From a virus: 50,456 nucleotides of DNA. Every line of letters begins with the position of its first letter. Position 1 is the first letter of the stretch. The position numbers were made by a program, and so were the translations under genes. The notes below the pieces were generated by a model that worked only from the letters and a program-made list of their open reading frames with translations, was not told the DNA's origin and searched no databases. The DNA lies in the IMG/VR virus record IMGVR_UViG_3300027985_000306, positions 1 through 50,456 of that record, one strand, 5' to 3'. Below are positions 1-8,152 of the stretch, piece by piece.

Positions 1-548
1 CGATCGTAGCTATCAGCATAGACATGCAGACTAATGCTATCTATATCAGAGACATCGTAGCCCGGAAGATGCATCCACATGAGCTATACGCTGAGATATG
101 TGAGATGATAGTTCGCAACCGAGCCTTTGTACTGGGCGTAGAGGTTACGTCCTTACACGAGTTCATCGTTCACCCTCTTAAGAATGAGCTTCTACGGAAT
201 GGGCTTAACGTTGAGTTTATTGACCTACACGCCCGAGGAGGGGATAACGAGCGTGGCAAGATTCAGCGAATCAAACAGCTCAGCCACTACTATCGGGGTG
301 GTCTCATCTTCCATAATCCAGCAGTTTGCCCAGTCTTGGAAGGACAACTCATGTCATTTCCAAGATCAAAACGTTGGGATGTTATGGACGCCGTTGGATA
401 CTTTCCTGAGATGCTTGAGCGAGGAGAACGCTATATGCTCCCTGCACTGACCGCTGGAGAGTCTCGGGAGAGCGTGGAGAAGGAATACGAAGAACTCGAC
501 AAGGACGGTTACTACTCAGAAGCACTTGACTCATTCCACGTGATCTAA
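1..548 (+). CDS. terL: Terminase large subunit, C-terminal nuclease part (5' truncated by window edge)
   Basis: The frame is open from base 3 and reads IVAISIDMQTNAIYIRDI before the first ATG at 24, so the ATG at 24 is internal and the gene enters from outside the window. The fragment resembles the RNase H-like nuclease domain of large terminases: a strand followed by 'GVEVTSLHEF', then a late 'WDVMDAVGYFP' segment like the third catalytic Asp region (D-x-x-D-A..Y). The first catalytic Asp (usually DPA) is not present and should lie in missing sequence. The stop TAA overlaps the portal ATG (TAATG). An ATPase-only terminase fragment at 49546-50456 is almost certainly the other part of the same gene. 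The domain identity is established knowledge; the joining is inference. Confidence 0.88.
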   Translation, partial: IVAISIDMQTNAIYIRDIVARKMHPHELYAEICEMIVRNRAFVLGVEVTSLHEFIVHPLKNELLRNGLNVEFIDLHARGGDNERGKIQRIKQLSHYYRGGLIFHNPAVCPVLEGQLMSFPRSKRWDVMDAVGYFPEMLERGERYMLPALTAGESRESVEKEYEELDKDGYYSEALDSFHVI

Positions 549-2587
549 TGCCGCCTATTCTTGATCCCAACCCGCAGGAACGAGTACCTAAGAGTACTTT
601 CAAGGGACTACTCGATGTTAGTTATGACTATAACTATCCTCGGGATATGAACTTGAAGCCTGGGTCAGAGTTCCACGAGTGGCTACGTCAGCAGCTTTGG
701 TCTCGTGCTTTCAAGAGTCAGCGGACTATGAGTTGGCGCTATGACTCTTGGAAGGAGACTGATAGGTCACTAAAGGCGTATGTGCCCGCTAATTCTAAGG
801 CGGCTCAGAATATGTCTGATGGTGCTACAACCACGGATGAGGACGATCCGCTTTACAGGATCGTCCTGCCTGTGACTTACGCCAACTTGGAAACGTTGTT
901 GACATATATGGTTTCAGCCTTCCTTCAAGATCCTATCTTCAGTTATGAAGGGGCTGGGCCAGAAGACCAATATGGAGCCTTCCTCCTCACCCAACACGTC
1001 GCCCATCAGTGTAGAAAGGCTGCGGTGGGGTTGAACTTGCATACGCAATGGAGAGACGCTTTTGCTTACGGCTTCGGAGCAGTTTCTCCTATGTGGCATC
1101 AAGAACATGGGCGACGCGCTAGGGTGCAGGAGGAGGGCACTTTTGATCCTCTTACCAATTCCTTCAGAGTAACCGGCCGCCGTCGAGAGACTGTAGACGC
1201 CGTGCTGTGGGAAGGGAACAAGTTAGTCAATCTTGATCCCTACCGCTACTTCCCAGATCCCTCGCTGAGCGTAGACGCTGTGCAGGATGGAGAGTTCGTT
1301 GGTTGGTTGGATGAGACCAATTATATGAACCTCCGTGGTCGAGATACTCAGAAGAACGACTTCATCTTCAACGCGCAGTATGTACGGCACATCACTGGCA
1401 ACAGCAGTCTTAGTTCAGTTTATACTTCTGGGCGCGAGTCGGAGGTAGTGAAGGATAGAGACTCTGATGGTGTGACTCAGCCAGTTGATGTTCTGTGGAT
1501 GTACATTAACCTTATCCCTAATGAGTGGCAGTATGGGGGAAGCTCTCTTGGGAATAGCACAAAGCCTGAGAAGTGGCTGTTTGGTCTTGCTGGGGATCAG
1601 GTTATCATAGCGGCTCAACCTCTCGGACTGAATCACAACAGGTATCCAGTAGCGGTTGCAGCTCCAGACTATGACGGTTATAGTGCTGCTCCTGCTGCAA
1701 GACTTGAAATCACTCAGGACTTGCAGGCTATCATTGACTTTCTATATAGCAGCCATATTGCTAACATTCGCAAAGCTATCAACGATATGATCGTGGTCGA
1801 TCCGTCGTTGGTGAACATCTACGACCTTAACACTCCTAAACCAGGTAAGTTGATTCGTCTTCGTCGTACTGCGTGGGGTAGAGGAGGGATCGACGCCGCC
1901 GTAAAACAGCTACAAGTCAATGACGTTACCCAAAACCATACTGCCGACGCTAGCTTCCTTATGGGGTTTACACAACAAGTTATGGGTACATCCGACCAGC
2001 TACAGGGTGTACTGCCAAAGAGACGAGGGGAGCGAATCTCAGCTTCAGAAGCTCAAAACGCACGGCTCAGTGGGCTTGCTAGACTCGAAAGAGTTGCGAG
2101 AATAATCTCTCTTCAGAGTATGCAGCCGCTGGCCTATATGCTCGCTAGCCACACACAACAGTTCGCGGACCATGAACTGTATGTTAAGGTCTTAGGCGAG
2201 TGGCCTCGGCGGTTGCAGGAAGAGTACGGCGGTCAGGTAGGCAACATACAGCAGAATCGTCTGTTGGTAGATCCTATGGATATGCTGATAGACTTTGACA
2301 TAGAAGAACTTGATGGTACCATACCTGGGTCTGAAAGTGCTGAGACATGGATGCAGTTATTGCAGATTGCTTCACAGAACCCTCAGTTGCTAGCTCAGCT
2401 TAGAGTGCCTCAACTCTTCACGCACATTGCTCGTCATCTCGGTGCTAAGAACATCGAGGATTTCATCAACCGCAATCCACCTCCTATCCAAGTAGCTCCA
2501 GATGAAGAGGTGTTGAGAGAAGCAGAGAGAGGTAACTTGGTGGCGTTGTCAGGAGATGGTTCAGCTGGAGCTCCGCCGCTACAATGA
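548..2587 (+). CDS. Portal (head-tail connector) protein
   Basis: This 679-residue protein directly follows terL and precedes scaffold and capsid genes, which is the canonical portal position. Length and the sequence pattern (N-terminal 'WSRAFKSQRTMSWRYDSWKETDR', central 'YPVAVAAPDYDGYSAAPAARLEITQDLQAIIDF', and long C-terminal helices with 'RISASEAQNARLSGLARLERVARIISLQ') fit the portal proteins of podoviruses and similar phages. A portal forms the dodecameric ring through which DNA is packaged and ejected. The start ATG overlaps the terL stop by one base, and the 3' end overlaps the next gene as ATGA. The proline/glycine-rich last 30 residues look like a flexible tail. Family membership rests on size, context and general pattern, with no catalytic motif to confirm it. 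Confidence 0.85.
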   Translation: MPPILDPNPQERVPKSTFKGLLDVSYDYNYPRDMNLKPGSEFHEWLRQQLWSRAFKSQRTMSWRYDSWKETDRSLKAYVPANSKAAQNMSDGATTTDEDDPLYRIVLPVTYANLETLLTYMVSAFLQDPIFSYEGAGPEDQYGAFLLTQHVAHQCRKAAVGLNLHTQWRDAFAYGFGAVSPMWHQEHGRRARVQEEGTFDPLTNSFRVTGRRRETVDAVLWEGNKLVNLDPYRYFPDPSLSVDAVQDGEFVGWLDETNYMNLRGRDTQKNDFIFNAQYVRHITGNSSLSSVYTSGRESEVVKDRDSDGVTQPVDVLWMYINLIPNEWQYGGSSLGNSTKPEKWLFGLAGDQVIIAAQPLGLNHNRYPVAVAAPDYDGYSAAPAARLEITQDLQAIIDFLYSSHIANIRKAINDMIVVDPSLVNIYDLNTPKPGKLIRLRRTAWGRGGIDAAVKQLQVNDVTQNHTADASFLMGFTQQVMGTSDQLQGVLPKRRGERISASEAQNARLSGLARLERVARIISLQSMQPLAYMLASHTQQFADHELYVKVLGEWPRRLQEEYGGQVGNIQQNRLLVDPMDMLIDFDIEELDGTIPGSESAETWMQLLQIASQNPQLLAQLRVPQLFTHIARHLGAKNIEDFINRNPPPIQVAPDEEVLREAERGNLVALSGDGSAGAPPLQ

Positions 2588-2838
2588 ACGACCAAGAGAA
2601 ACATGACACGTATGCCTCTTCGATAGAGCATATCAGACGGAGTGTTTACAACGATCCGTTTTGGCATGATCTGGTTAGGTTCCTTCGGGAACAGATCGAA
2701 GAGGGCATTGTGGTTCTGAGAACATCACAAGATCTAAACCAGATCATCTTCACACAGGGAACACTGACCGCTCTTGAATCTGTCCTCCAGTTCCCAGAGG
2801 ACATAATCGCTATCCTAGACTCCGAAGCCGATGCCTGA
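2584..2838 (+). CDS. Small hypothetical protein between portal and scaffold
   Basis: This 84-residue acidic protein overlaps the portal stop (ATGA) and overlaps the next gene by 8 bases, so translation is coupled on both sides. It is predicted mostly helical, with a hydrophobic middle ('HDLVRFLREQIEEGIVVL') and an acidic C-terminus. No family is recognised. The position suggests a minor head assembly or morphogenesis factor, but that is inference only. Confidence 0.75.
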   Translation: MNDQEKHDTYASSIEHIRRSVYNDPFWHDLVRFLREQIEEGIVVLRTSQDLNQIIFTQGTLTALESVLQFPEDIIAILDSEADA

Positions 2839-3595
2839 ACCTAACGACCCCCAAGGCCAGATCGCAGATATGCTCAACGCAGTTGAGGGTCCTAGTGATC
2901 CCGTAGAACCTTCTGCAGATCCAGTTCCGCAGCCTGAGCCTGTAGAGCCCGCTCCTGCGCCCGAACCCGAACCTCAACCGGAACCTGTAGCTCAGTCTCT
3001 TGAGGATCTAGTTGCTAGTCTCCAGACCGAGATTGCGTCGCTGAAGGCTCAATTGACTCCAAAGCCTACTCCAGAAGAGCCTCCGATTGCTGAGTCGGAC
3101 TTTCAGTTCGAGATCACGCAAGAGCAAGTCGATGAGGCGCTGTATGATCCTGGTAAGCTGCACGCTCTTCTGACTGGTCTCGTTGATCAGATGAAGAAGG
3201 AATCTCAACGGATCATCCAAGAGGTTCCTCGCGTGGTAGGAGCTACGGCGGCACGACAGGCGATCATTCAACAGACTGTCGCAACCTTCAAGGCAACACA
3301 TCCCAAACTCAACGAACCTCAACATGCGGATTATCTAGCTTGGACCACACAGCAGGTCGAGGCGGAGAATCCTGCCTGGACTCCACAGCAAGTGCTGGAC
3401 GAGACAGCAACACGCATGTACAGGAATCTCGGTATTGCTCAGGAAGCTGCTAAGATTCAAACTCAGAGCCAACAGGAAGCTGGTAAGCCTGCCTTTGCTT
3501 CCCGTCCCGGATCTAGTGCGAATCGTAGAGCTCAAGGTGATACCAGAACTCAACTGCAGAAAGAGATCGACGAGATGCTCGCTGCAATTAACTAA
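2831..3595 (+). CDS. Scaffold-like protein
   Basis: This 254-residue protein lies between portal and capsid. Residues 20-55 are a Pro/Glu-rich low-complexity stretch (PEP repeats), followed by a short coiled coil ('SLEDLVASLQTEIASLKAQL'), a central helical body with 'DALYDPGKLHALL'-like character, and a polar C-terminal tail containing 'SRPGSSANRR' and a last helix 'QLQKEIDEMLAAI'. An acidic, mostly helical protein with a basic or amphipathic C-terminal helix immediately upstream of the capsid gene is the usual profile of an internal scaffolding protein. No protease domain is visible. The assignment is inference from composition and position. Confidence 0.65.
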   Translation: MPEPNDPQGQIADMLNAVEGPSDPVEPSADPVPQPEPVEPAPAPEPEPQPEPVAQSLEDLVASLQTEIASLKAQLTPKPTPEEPPIAESDFQFEITQEQVDEALYDPGKLHALLTGLVDQMKKESQRIIQEVPRVVGATAARQAIIQQTVATFKATHPKLNEPQHADYLAWTTQQVEAENPAWTPQQVLDETATRMYRNLGIAQEAAKIQTQSQQEAGKPAFASRPGSSANRRAQGDTRTQLQKEIDEMLAAIN

Positions 3596-3632
3596 CACGC
3601 CCCGCGTACTCACTAAATAAACCAAAAGCATC

Positions 3633-3986
3633 ATGGCGCAGTTTGCATCTCGGCAGCCAGCTCTTGGAGTTCTCTCGGAGGCTACTCCGTATGGAACTTA
3701 TGTAGAGCTTAGTGCTGCCGCTCAGCTCACTGTTCAGCAGAGGAGAGTGAAGGCAACAGCTAATACTGCTAATCCAAGCTGGACGCTCACGCTCCCGCCG
3801 GTAGTTGAAGCAGCAGGTCTCATTTTCTCAATCGTATCGGTTATTGCTGACGCTCAAGCAGTAACCGTTGCAGATGCGGGAGATGACGCCAACTTCGTTA
3901 ACCTGACGCTGGACACAACCGACGATGCAGCTTTGTTGATGTCAGACGGGAACCGTTGGTGGGTTCTCGTGAGCGACATCGCGTAA
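3633..3986 (+). CDS. Putative head decoration protein
   Basis: This 117-residue protein sits directly before the major capsid gene. It is rich in small residues and beta-prone segments (for example 'PSWTLTLPPVVEAAGLIFSI' and 'NFVNLTLDTTDDAALLMSDG'), and ends with 'RWWVLVSDIA'. Small beta-rich proteins in this position are commonly capsid decoration or cement proteins. The gene has its own leader after the scaffold gene ('accaaaagcatcATG') without a Shine-Dalgarno sequence. The function is inferred from position and composition. Confidence 0.55.
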   Translation: MAQFASRQPALGVLSEATPYGTYVELSAAAQLTVQQRRVKATANTANPSWTLTLPPVVEAAGLIFSIVSVIADAQAVTVADAGDDANFVNLTLDTTDDAALLMSDGNRWWVLVSDIA

Positions 3987-4043
3987 GCCGCTAGGGTGGA
4001 GTCAGCATCCACTCCTTCTATCATCAAATAAACACTCAATATC

Positions 4044-5357
4044 ATGGCTACAATCGTTCCTTTTCTGGGGATGCGTGGCACCGGCGATTGGGTCACTAAT
4101 CAGCGTCCAGAAAGCTGGAGGATGCAGATTCTTCGACTCTACCCGAACGGTCAGGCACCCCTTACCGCTCTGCTCGCTATGGCAGGCTCTGAGGCAGTAG
4201 ATGATCCTAAGTTCCACTGGTGGACTAAGCATCTCCCTCTGCAGTCTGGAGCCATTACCGAGCTCTACACCGACGCAGGCTTGAGTTCTGCGTACTCCGC
4301 GGGGGCCGTAACAGGCACGACGCTCTTTGCTAAAGTTGCAGAGGCTGTCGCCAAGGAGTTCCGCGCTGGTCATACTGCAATGTTTCGCAAGGCAGCGGGT
4401 ACCGCTCTGGATGAGGTGGATTACCGATACGATGTTCGCGCTAAGGTAACTTCGTCTGTCCAGGCTGGAGCCAACAGCTACATTGCGCTTCGGTTGCTTC
4501 AGGACGCCAGCGCTACGTACGACCTCGACGAGGCTACGCACGTTATGGTAGTCGGCAACATCAACGCGGAAGGTGCGGAGATGCCGGACGTGATCACTTA
4601 CGATCCGGTTGAGTACGACAACGTTACTCAGATCTTCCGCACTCCTCTTTCCATCACGCGTACTGCTCGCAAGACTCGTCTGCGCACTGGCCCTGCTTAC
4701 CAGCAGGCCAAGGCCGAGGCTCTTGAGATGCACTCGATCGAGATGGAGAAAGCCCTCATGTGGGGCAAGAAGTACTCCGGTGTGGGTGCCAACGGCAAGC
4801 CTGAGCGTGCTACTGACGGTCTGGTGAACTTCATTCTCACCAACAATCCAGCCAACGTCGATGCTTACCATATCTCTGCGGACGTGGCAAGTTCTACGAC
4901 CTGGCTCAACGGTGGTGAAGATTGGCTGAACGCAAAGCTCGAAGTCATCTATCGCTATGGGTCGCCTGACAAGATGGCCCTTTGTGGTAGCAAAGTGTCT
5001 CTGGCACTGAGAGCTCTCGCTAAAGCTGGAGCTACCGTCAACATCACGCCGGTCACGGTTCAGTACGGAATCCGTCTGATGCAGTGGGACCACCAGTTCG
5101 GTACCCTGTACTTCAAGACGCATCCTCTGATGAACCACGATCCTCTGATGCGCCGAGATATGGTGATCTTCGAGCCGAAGAACATCAAGCAGCGGACCAT
5201 CGACGACACGATGTTCATCTCGGACCCAGAAGATCGTCGGAACCGGAATCACTCCAAGGACGCAACCGAAGAGGAGTTCCTCACCGAGATCGGCTTCGAG
5301 TACCACTACCCGGACACGATGGGTTATCTGTCTGGCTTCGGTGTAAACAAACCGTAA
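4044..5357 (+). CDS. Major capsid protein, SU10/DUF5309-type
   Basis: This 437-residue protein lies in the standard head cluster. The opening 'MRGTGDWVTNQRPESWR' followed by 'ILRLYPNGQAPLTALLAM' and 'DDPKFHWWTKHLP' is characteristic of the SU10-type major capsid family (DUF5309). So are the later 'EKALMWGKKYSG' and the C-terminal 'HPLMNHDPLMRRDMVIFEP'. It forms the icosahedral shell, probably with an HK97-like fold. Codon choice is more GC-rich and regular than in neighbouring genes, as expected of a highly expressed product. It has a separate leader after the decoration gene and is followed by a perfect 8-bp hairpin at 5372-5400. Confidence 0.85.
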   Translation: MATIVPFLGMRGTGDWVTNQRPESWRMQILRLYPNGQAPLTALLAMAGSEAVDDPKFHWWTKHLPLQSGAITELYTDAGLSSAYSAGAVTGTTLFAKVAEAVAKEFRAGHTAMFRKAAGTALDEVDYRYDVRAKVTSSVQAGANSYIALRLLQDASATYDLDEATHVMVVGNINAEGAEMPDVITYDPVEYDNVTQIFRTPLSITRTARKTRLRTGPAYQQAKAEALEMHSIEMEKALMWGKKYSGVGANGKPERATDGLVNFILTNNPANVDAYHISADVASSTTWLNGGEDWLNAKLEVIYRYGSPDKMALCGSKVSLALRALAKAGATVNITPVTVQYGIRLMQWDHQFGTLYFKTHPLMNHDPLMRRDMVIFEPKNIKQRTIDDTMFISDPEDRRNRNHSKDATEEEFLTEIGFEYHYPDTMGYLSGFGVNKP

Positions 5358-5371
5358 TGAGCGTAAGGGGG

Positions 5372-5400
5372 GCGGAGAGGTCAGCGGGGAATCTCTCCGC
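5372..5400 (+). terminator. Hairpin after the capsid gene
   Basis: Perfect 8-bp arms GCGGAGAG and CTCTCCGC are separated by 13 bases, 14 bases after the capsid stop. No T-tract follows, so it may be an mRNA-stabilising or partial-termination hairpin that lets capsid message accumulate, rather than a full terminator. Confidence 0.55.
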
Positions 5401-5438
5401 TCCCAAACGCTTTGTTGCGGAATAAGACATAGCAAACG

Positions 5439-6149
5439 ATGAGCTTACTAGATGTTCGAAAGAAGTTTGTGCTGTTGACAGGTCGATATGATCTTGTCAC
5501 AGATCTGACTACGTACGCGAACGTAGATCCTATCGGCGCGAACTTCTTCATTCAGGCAGGCCAGCGTATGCTAGACCGTATGTCATACGGAGGCCGACAT
5601 CATCAAGTGCGTTGGCGGACTACTCTGAATCAGGGCGAATATCTGATTCAGTCTTCCCGCCTTCGTGCTGTTAAATCAGTTCTAGTGGAGACAACTGATG
5701 AAGCGTACCACCTTGTCAAACTTCCATACGGACTACTCCGTGACACCTATGGGGGAGATGCTACGTTCGCAAGCATCGACGAAGGAGCCCCCGTCCACTT
5801 CTCCGCAGTATCAGTGCGAGACGTTGACACACCGACTACTACGACAGAGTCTCAAGCAGGGGTACTTATCCTACCGCCAGCTGATAAGTCTTATACGGTA
5901 GAGATCGACGGACTGTTCACGTCTGTTCCCTTGCTACTTGACGCGGACGAATCCTTCTGGACTGTAGCTTTTCCAGAGATCCTTATCCAAGCCGCATGGT
6001 ATGAGCTAGAGCGATATTATCGCAATAGCCAAGGTATGGTGGATCATATGGAATCTATTAAGCAAGATCTCCAAGGTATCGACTTCGACGAGGTTGAGGA
6101 GAGCATTGCTGGCCTTAATACAATGCAAGACTCCTGGCAATTCGGATGA
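5439..6149 (+). CDS. Head-to-tail adaptor-like protein
   Basis: This 236-residue protein starts 'MSLLDVRKKFVLLTGRYDLV' and contains 'ANFFIQAGQRMLDRM' and 'WYELERYYRNSQGM'. This pattern is familiar from the adaptor/connector proteins that follow the capsid gene in podovirus-like phages, where a ring of them sits under the portal. The gene lies between the capsid and the nozzle-like protein and overlaps the latter as ATGA. The leader 'catagcaaacgATG' has no Shine-Dalgarno sequence. The call rests on position and general pattern; no enzymatic motif is present. Confidence 0.6.
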   Translation: MSLLDVRKKFVLLTGRYDLVTDLTTYANVDPIGANFFIQAGQRMLDRMSYGGRHHQVRWRTTLNQGEYLIQSSRLRAVKSVLVETTDEAYHLVKLPYGLLRDTYGGDATFASIDEGAPVHFSAVSVRDVDTPTTTTESQAGVLILPPADKSYTVEIDGLFTSVPLLLDADESFWTVAFPEILIQAAWYELERYYRNSQGMVDHMESIKQDLQGIDFDEVEESIAGLNTMQDSWQFG

Positions 6150-7735
6150 AGCAATTCACTTTCGAGCTTCTACCTACTCCACCTCTGGGCCTTCGTCCAG
6201 ATGCGCGAGCAGTTCGACGAGAGCGTTATCTCGTCGAGTCTTTGAACGTGCGTGGTACTGAGTATGGCTTGGAGGACTATATCCCTGTGACTGAGCCGGT
6301 TACAGGGCAGTCTATACAATTTCCTTTTCCTCAAATCATCCGTTTGTCTAGCACTACATATCTAATGCTTGCGAACGGAGTTCTTCACGAGTACAATGAT
6401 GCGACTAATCCTTGGTCTGACATCGGGCCTCTTGCTAGGTATCAGTATGACGATCCTAGCAGCGTTGCTACTCCTACAGCTCCTACTGACCAATATGATG
6501 TTGTTGATCTAGGAGACGCTTTCTATTTGTTCTCTCCTGAGCGGACTATCTTCAAGCCTAGCATGGAGACGTTCGCCGGGATGCCTCAGAAGATATTTGA
6601 GCAGAACGATGTCACAATCAACTCGGGGTGTTTCCACAAAGGGCGGGTGGTGTTCGGTGGTTTTGACAACTCCAACTTCTGGAACGACCTCTGGCAAGGA
6701 GTCTTCGCAGAATGGCAAGCCAGCTTCAACGATCTCCGACTCGAAACCAGCTTCAACGACATCGGAGCCAACTGGGTCTTCTGGTCTAGCATCGGAGGGG
6801 GAGATTTCCCTCTATGGCTCTTCTATCCGGACCTCTATTGCTCAAGTGCTATGGCTCCTACTGCCGCGAGGCTTTTAGAGCTACTAAAGCGCAACGAGCT
6901 TGGCTTTATGCAGATGCCCTTTCCTGGCACTGTTCTTTCAGTCAAAGCTCTTGGAGACAACGTGATTGTGTATGGAGATCAAGGGATAGGCGCACTAACG
7001 TTCACTCGCGCTATCCAAGAGATGCCACCAACCTACGGCTTTCGTCTTTTGTCTAGAGTCGGAGTCGTTGCACGAGACGCTGTTGGAGGTAATGATGGAG
7101 TTCATATCTTCATTGATAAGACTGGTGACCTATGGCAGCTTAGCACTGACCTTAATCTTGCAAAGCTTGGTTATAGAGAGTATCTCTACGATCTCCTCGG
7201 CGGAGACATCACTGTCAACTATAATGAACAACAACAAGAGTTTCACGTCTCTGGAGATTTCACAGCCGGAGTGTACGGCTTTCTTCTTAGGCCTCAGGGA
7301 CTTTTCCAGAACTTCCAAAGAGTCTGCTCCGGTAGTCGCTATTTGGAAGGAGGTATGGTCGGGTGGTCTAGCGACGATACAGACCCTGCGGGATTGGAGG
7401 CGAGGATTGTTACCTCACCATTCGACATGTCTACAACTGAACTCAAGACAATCACAGAGATCGGAGCAGATGTTAGATCCACCAACGATGTGTATGTAGC
7501 TATTGACTACAAATACAGTCGGAATGATGCTTGGTCCAGAGGGCCTTGGCATCTACTTAATAAGGAACGCAATGCGCGGGTGCAGGTAGCAGGGTTGGAG
7601 TTCCGAGTCGCTCTCAAGTGTGCTGCTTATGCGGGCTTTGAGTTGGACCACCTTCAAGTCCACTGGCAGCGTGATGACAAGCGTGTAACTAGAGGCCCCA
7701 ATGTTGATCCGTCTGTTGCCGGAGCAGGTGAGTAG
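6146..7735 (+). CDS. Tail nozzle-like / tail-tube-like structural protein
   Basis: This 529-residue, beta-rich protein is coupled (ATGA) to the adaptor gene. Recurrent blade-like strands ('LSSTTYLMLANGVLHEYNDA', 'GDAFYLFSPERTIFKP', 'GVHIFIDKTGDLWQLS', 'FTAGVYGFLLRPQGLFQNF') suggest a beta-propeller-containing tail protein like the nozzle proteins of short-tailed phages (the P22 gp10 type). The C-terminal part ('TITEIGADVRSTNDVYVAID' and 'GLEFRVALKCAAYAGFELDH') resembles the conserved end of such proteins. It would close the portal/adaptor channel. Confidence is moderate because the call rests on fold impressions and gene order. Confidence 0.6.
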   Translation: MKQFTFELLPTPPLGLRPDARAVRRERYLVESLNVRGTEYGLEDYIPVTEPVTGQSIQFPFPQIIRLSSTTYLMLANGVLHEYNDATNPWSDIGPLARYQYDDPSSVATPTAPTDQYDVVDLGDAFYLFSPERTIFKPSMETFAGMPQKIFEQNDVTINSGCFHKGRVVFGGFDNSNFWNDLWQGVFAEWQASFNDLRLETSFNDIGANWVFWSSIGGGDFPLWLFYPDLYCSSAMAPTAARLLELLKRNELGFMQMPFPGTVLSVKALGDNVIVYGDQGIGALTFTRAIQEMPPTYGFRLLSRVGVVARDAVGGNDGVHIFIDKTGDLWQLSTDLNLAKLGYREYLYDLLGGDITVNYNEQQQEFHVSGDFTAGVYGFLLRPQGLFQNFQRVCSGSRYLEGGMVGWSSDDTDPAGLEARIVTSPFDMSTTELKTITEIGADVRSTNDVYVAIDYKYSRNDAWSRGPWHLLNKERNARVQVAGLEFRVALKCAAYAGFELDHLQVHWQRDDKRVTRGPNVDPSVAGAGE

Positions 7736-7736
7736 T

Positions 7737-8141
7737 ATGTGGAAGGTTGTAGGAGCTGCCCTCGCGGAAGGCTTACCTGCAGAATACCAGACAGATACTT
7801 CTGCCATGACAGCTATTCTAACGGCTGTCCTTAAAGAAGAAGCTACAGTATGGGTGTACAGATCTCCTCAAGGAGATGGTACTACGCGAGCCTCCGCGCT
7901 CGTGTTGACTACTCTTTACCAAGCTCCAATCTTCTTCACCAAACATCTGCTGATCTACTCCTTCTATGCCTTTGAGGTATTGCCAGATGAAGCCTGGATC
8001 TCTGGCTTTGAAACTCTTCGCAAGTACGCTGAGAGTTTGAAGTTGGATAGTATCATCGCGTATACAATGCATCCAGGCATTATCAAAATGGCGAAGACTC
8101 GTTTAGGAGCTGTAGGTGATTACACTCTTCTCGAATTCTAA
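7737..8141 (+). CDS. GNAT-acetyltransferase-like virion-region protein
   Basis: This 134-residue protein starts at the ATG just after the nozzle stop (TAGTATG); a longer in-frame start at 7701 would run deep into the upstream gene. Its strand-helix pattern, with 'FYAFEVLPDEAWISGFETLR', 'YAESLKLDSIIAYTMHPGII' and 'MAKTRLGAVGDYTLLEF', resembles the C-terminal half of GNAT folds. Small GNAT-like proteins occur at the same spot, between tail and internal virion proteins, in several podovirus groups. I cannot see a clear acetyl-CoA binding loop, so it may be a structural derivative rather than an active enzyme. Confidence 0.5.
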   Translation: MWKVVGAALAEGLPAEYQTDTSAMTAILTAVLKEEATVWVYRSPQGDGTTRASALVLTTLYQAPIFFTKHLLIYSFYAFEVLPDEAWISGFETLRKYAESLKLDSIIAYTMHPGIIKMAKTRLGAVGDYTLLEF

Positions 8142-8152
8142 ACAACACGGCA

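Noticed and set aside
4002-5435. 477-codon open frame on the - strand opposite the capsid gene
   Set aside because: It lies wholly antisense to a recognised major capsid gene with regular codon usage. Its composition is Arg/Ser/His-rich with no domain, as expected of a shadow frame.
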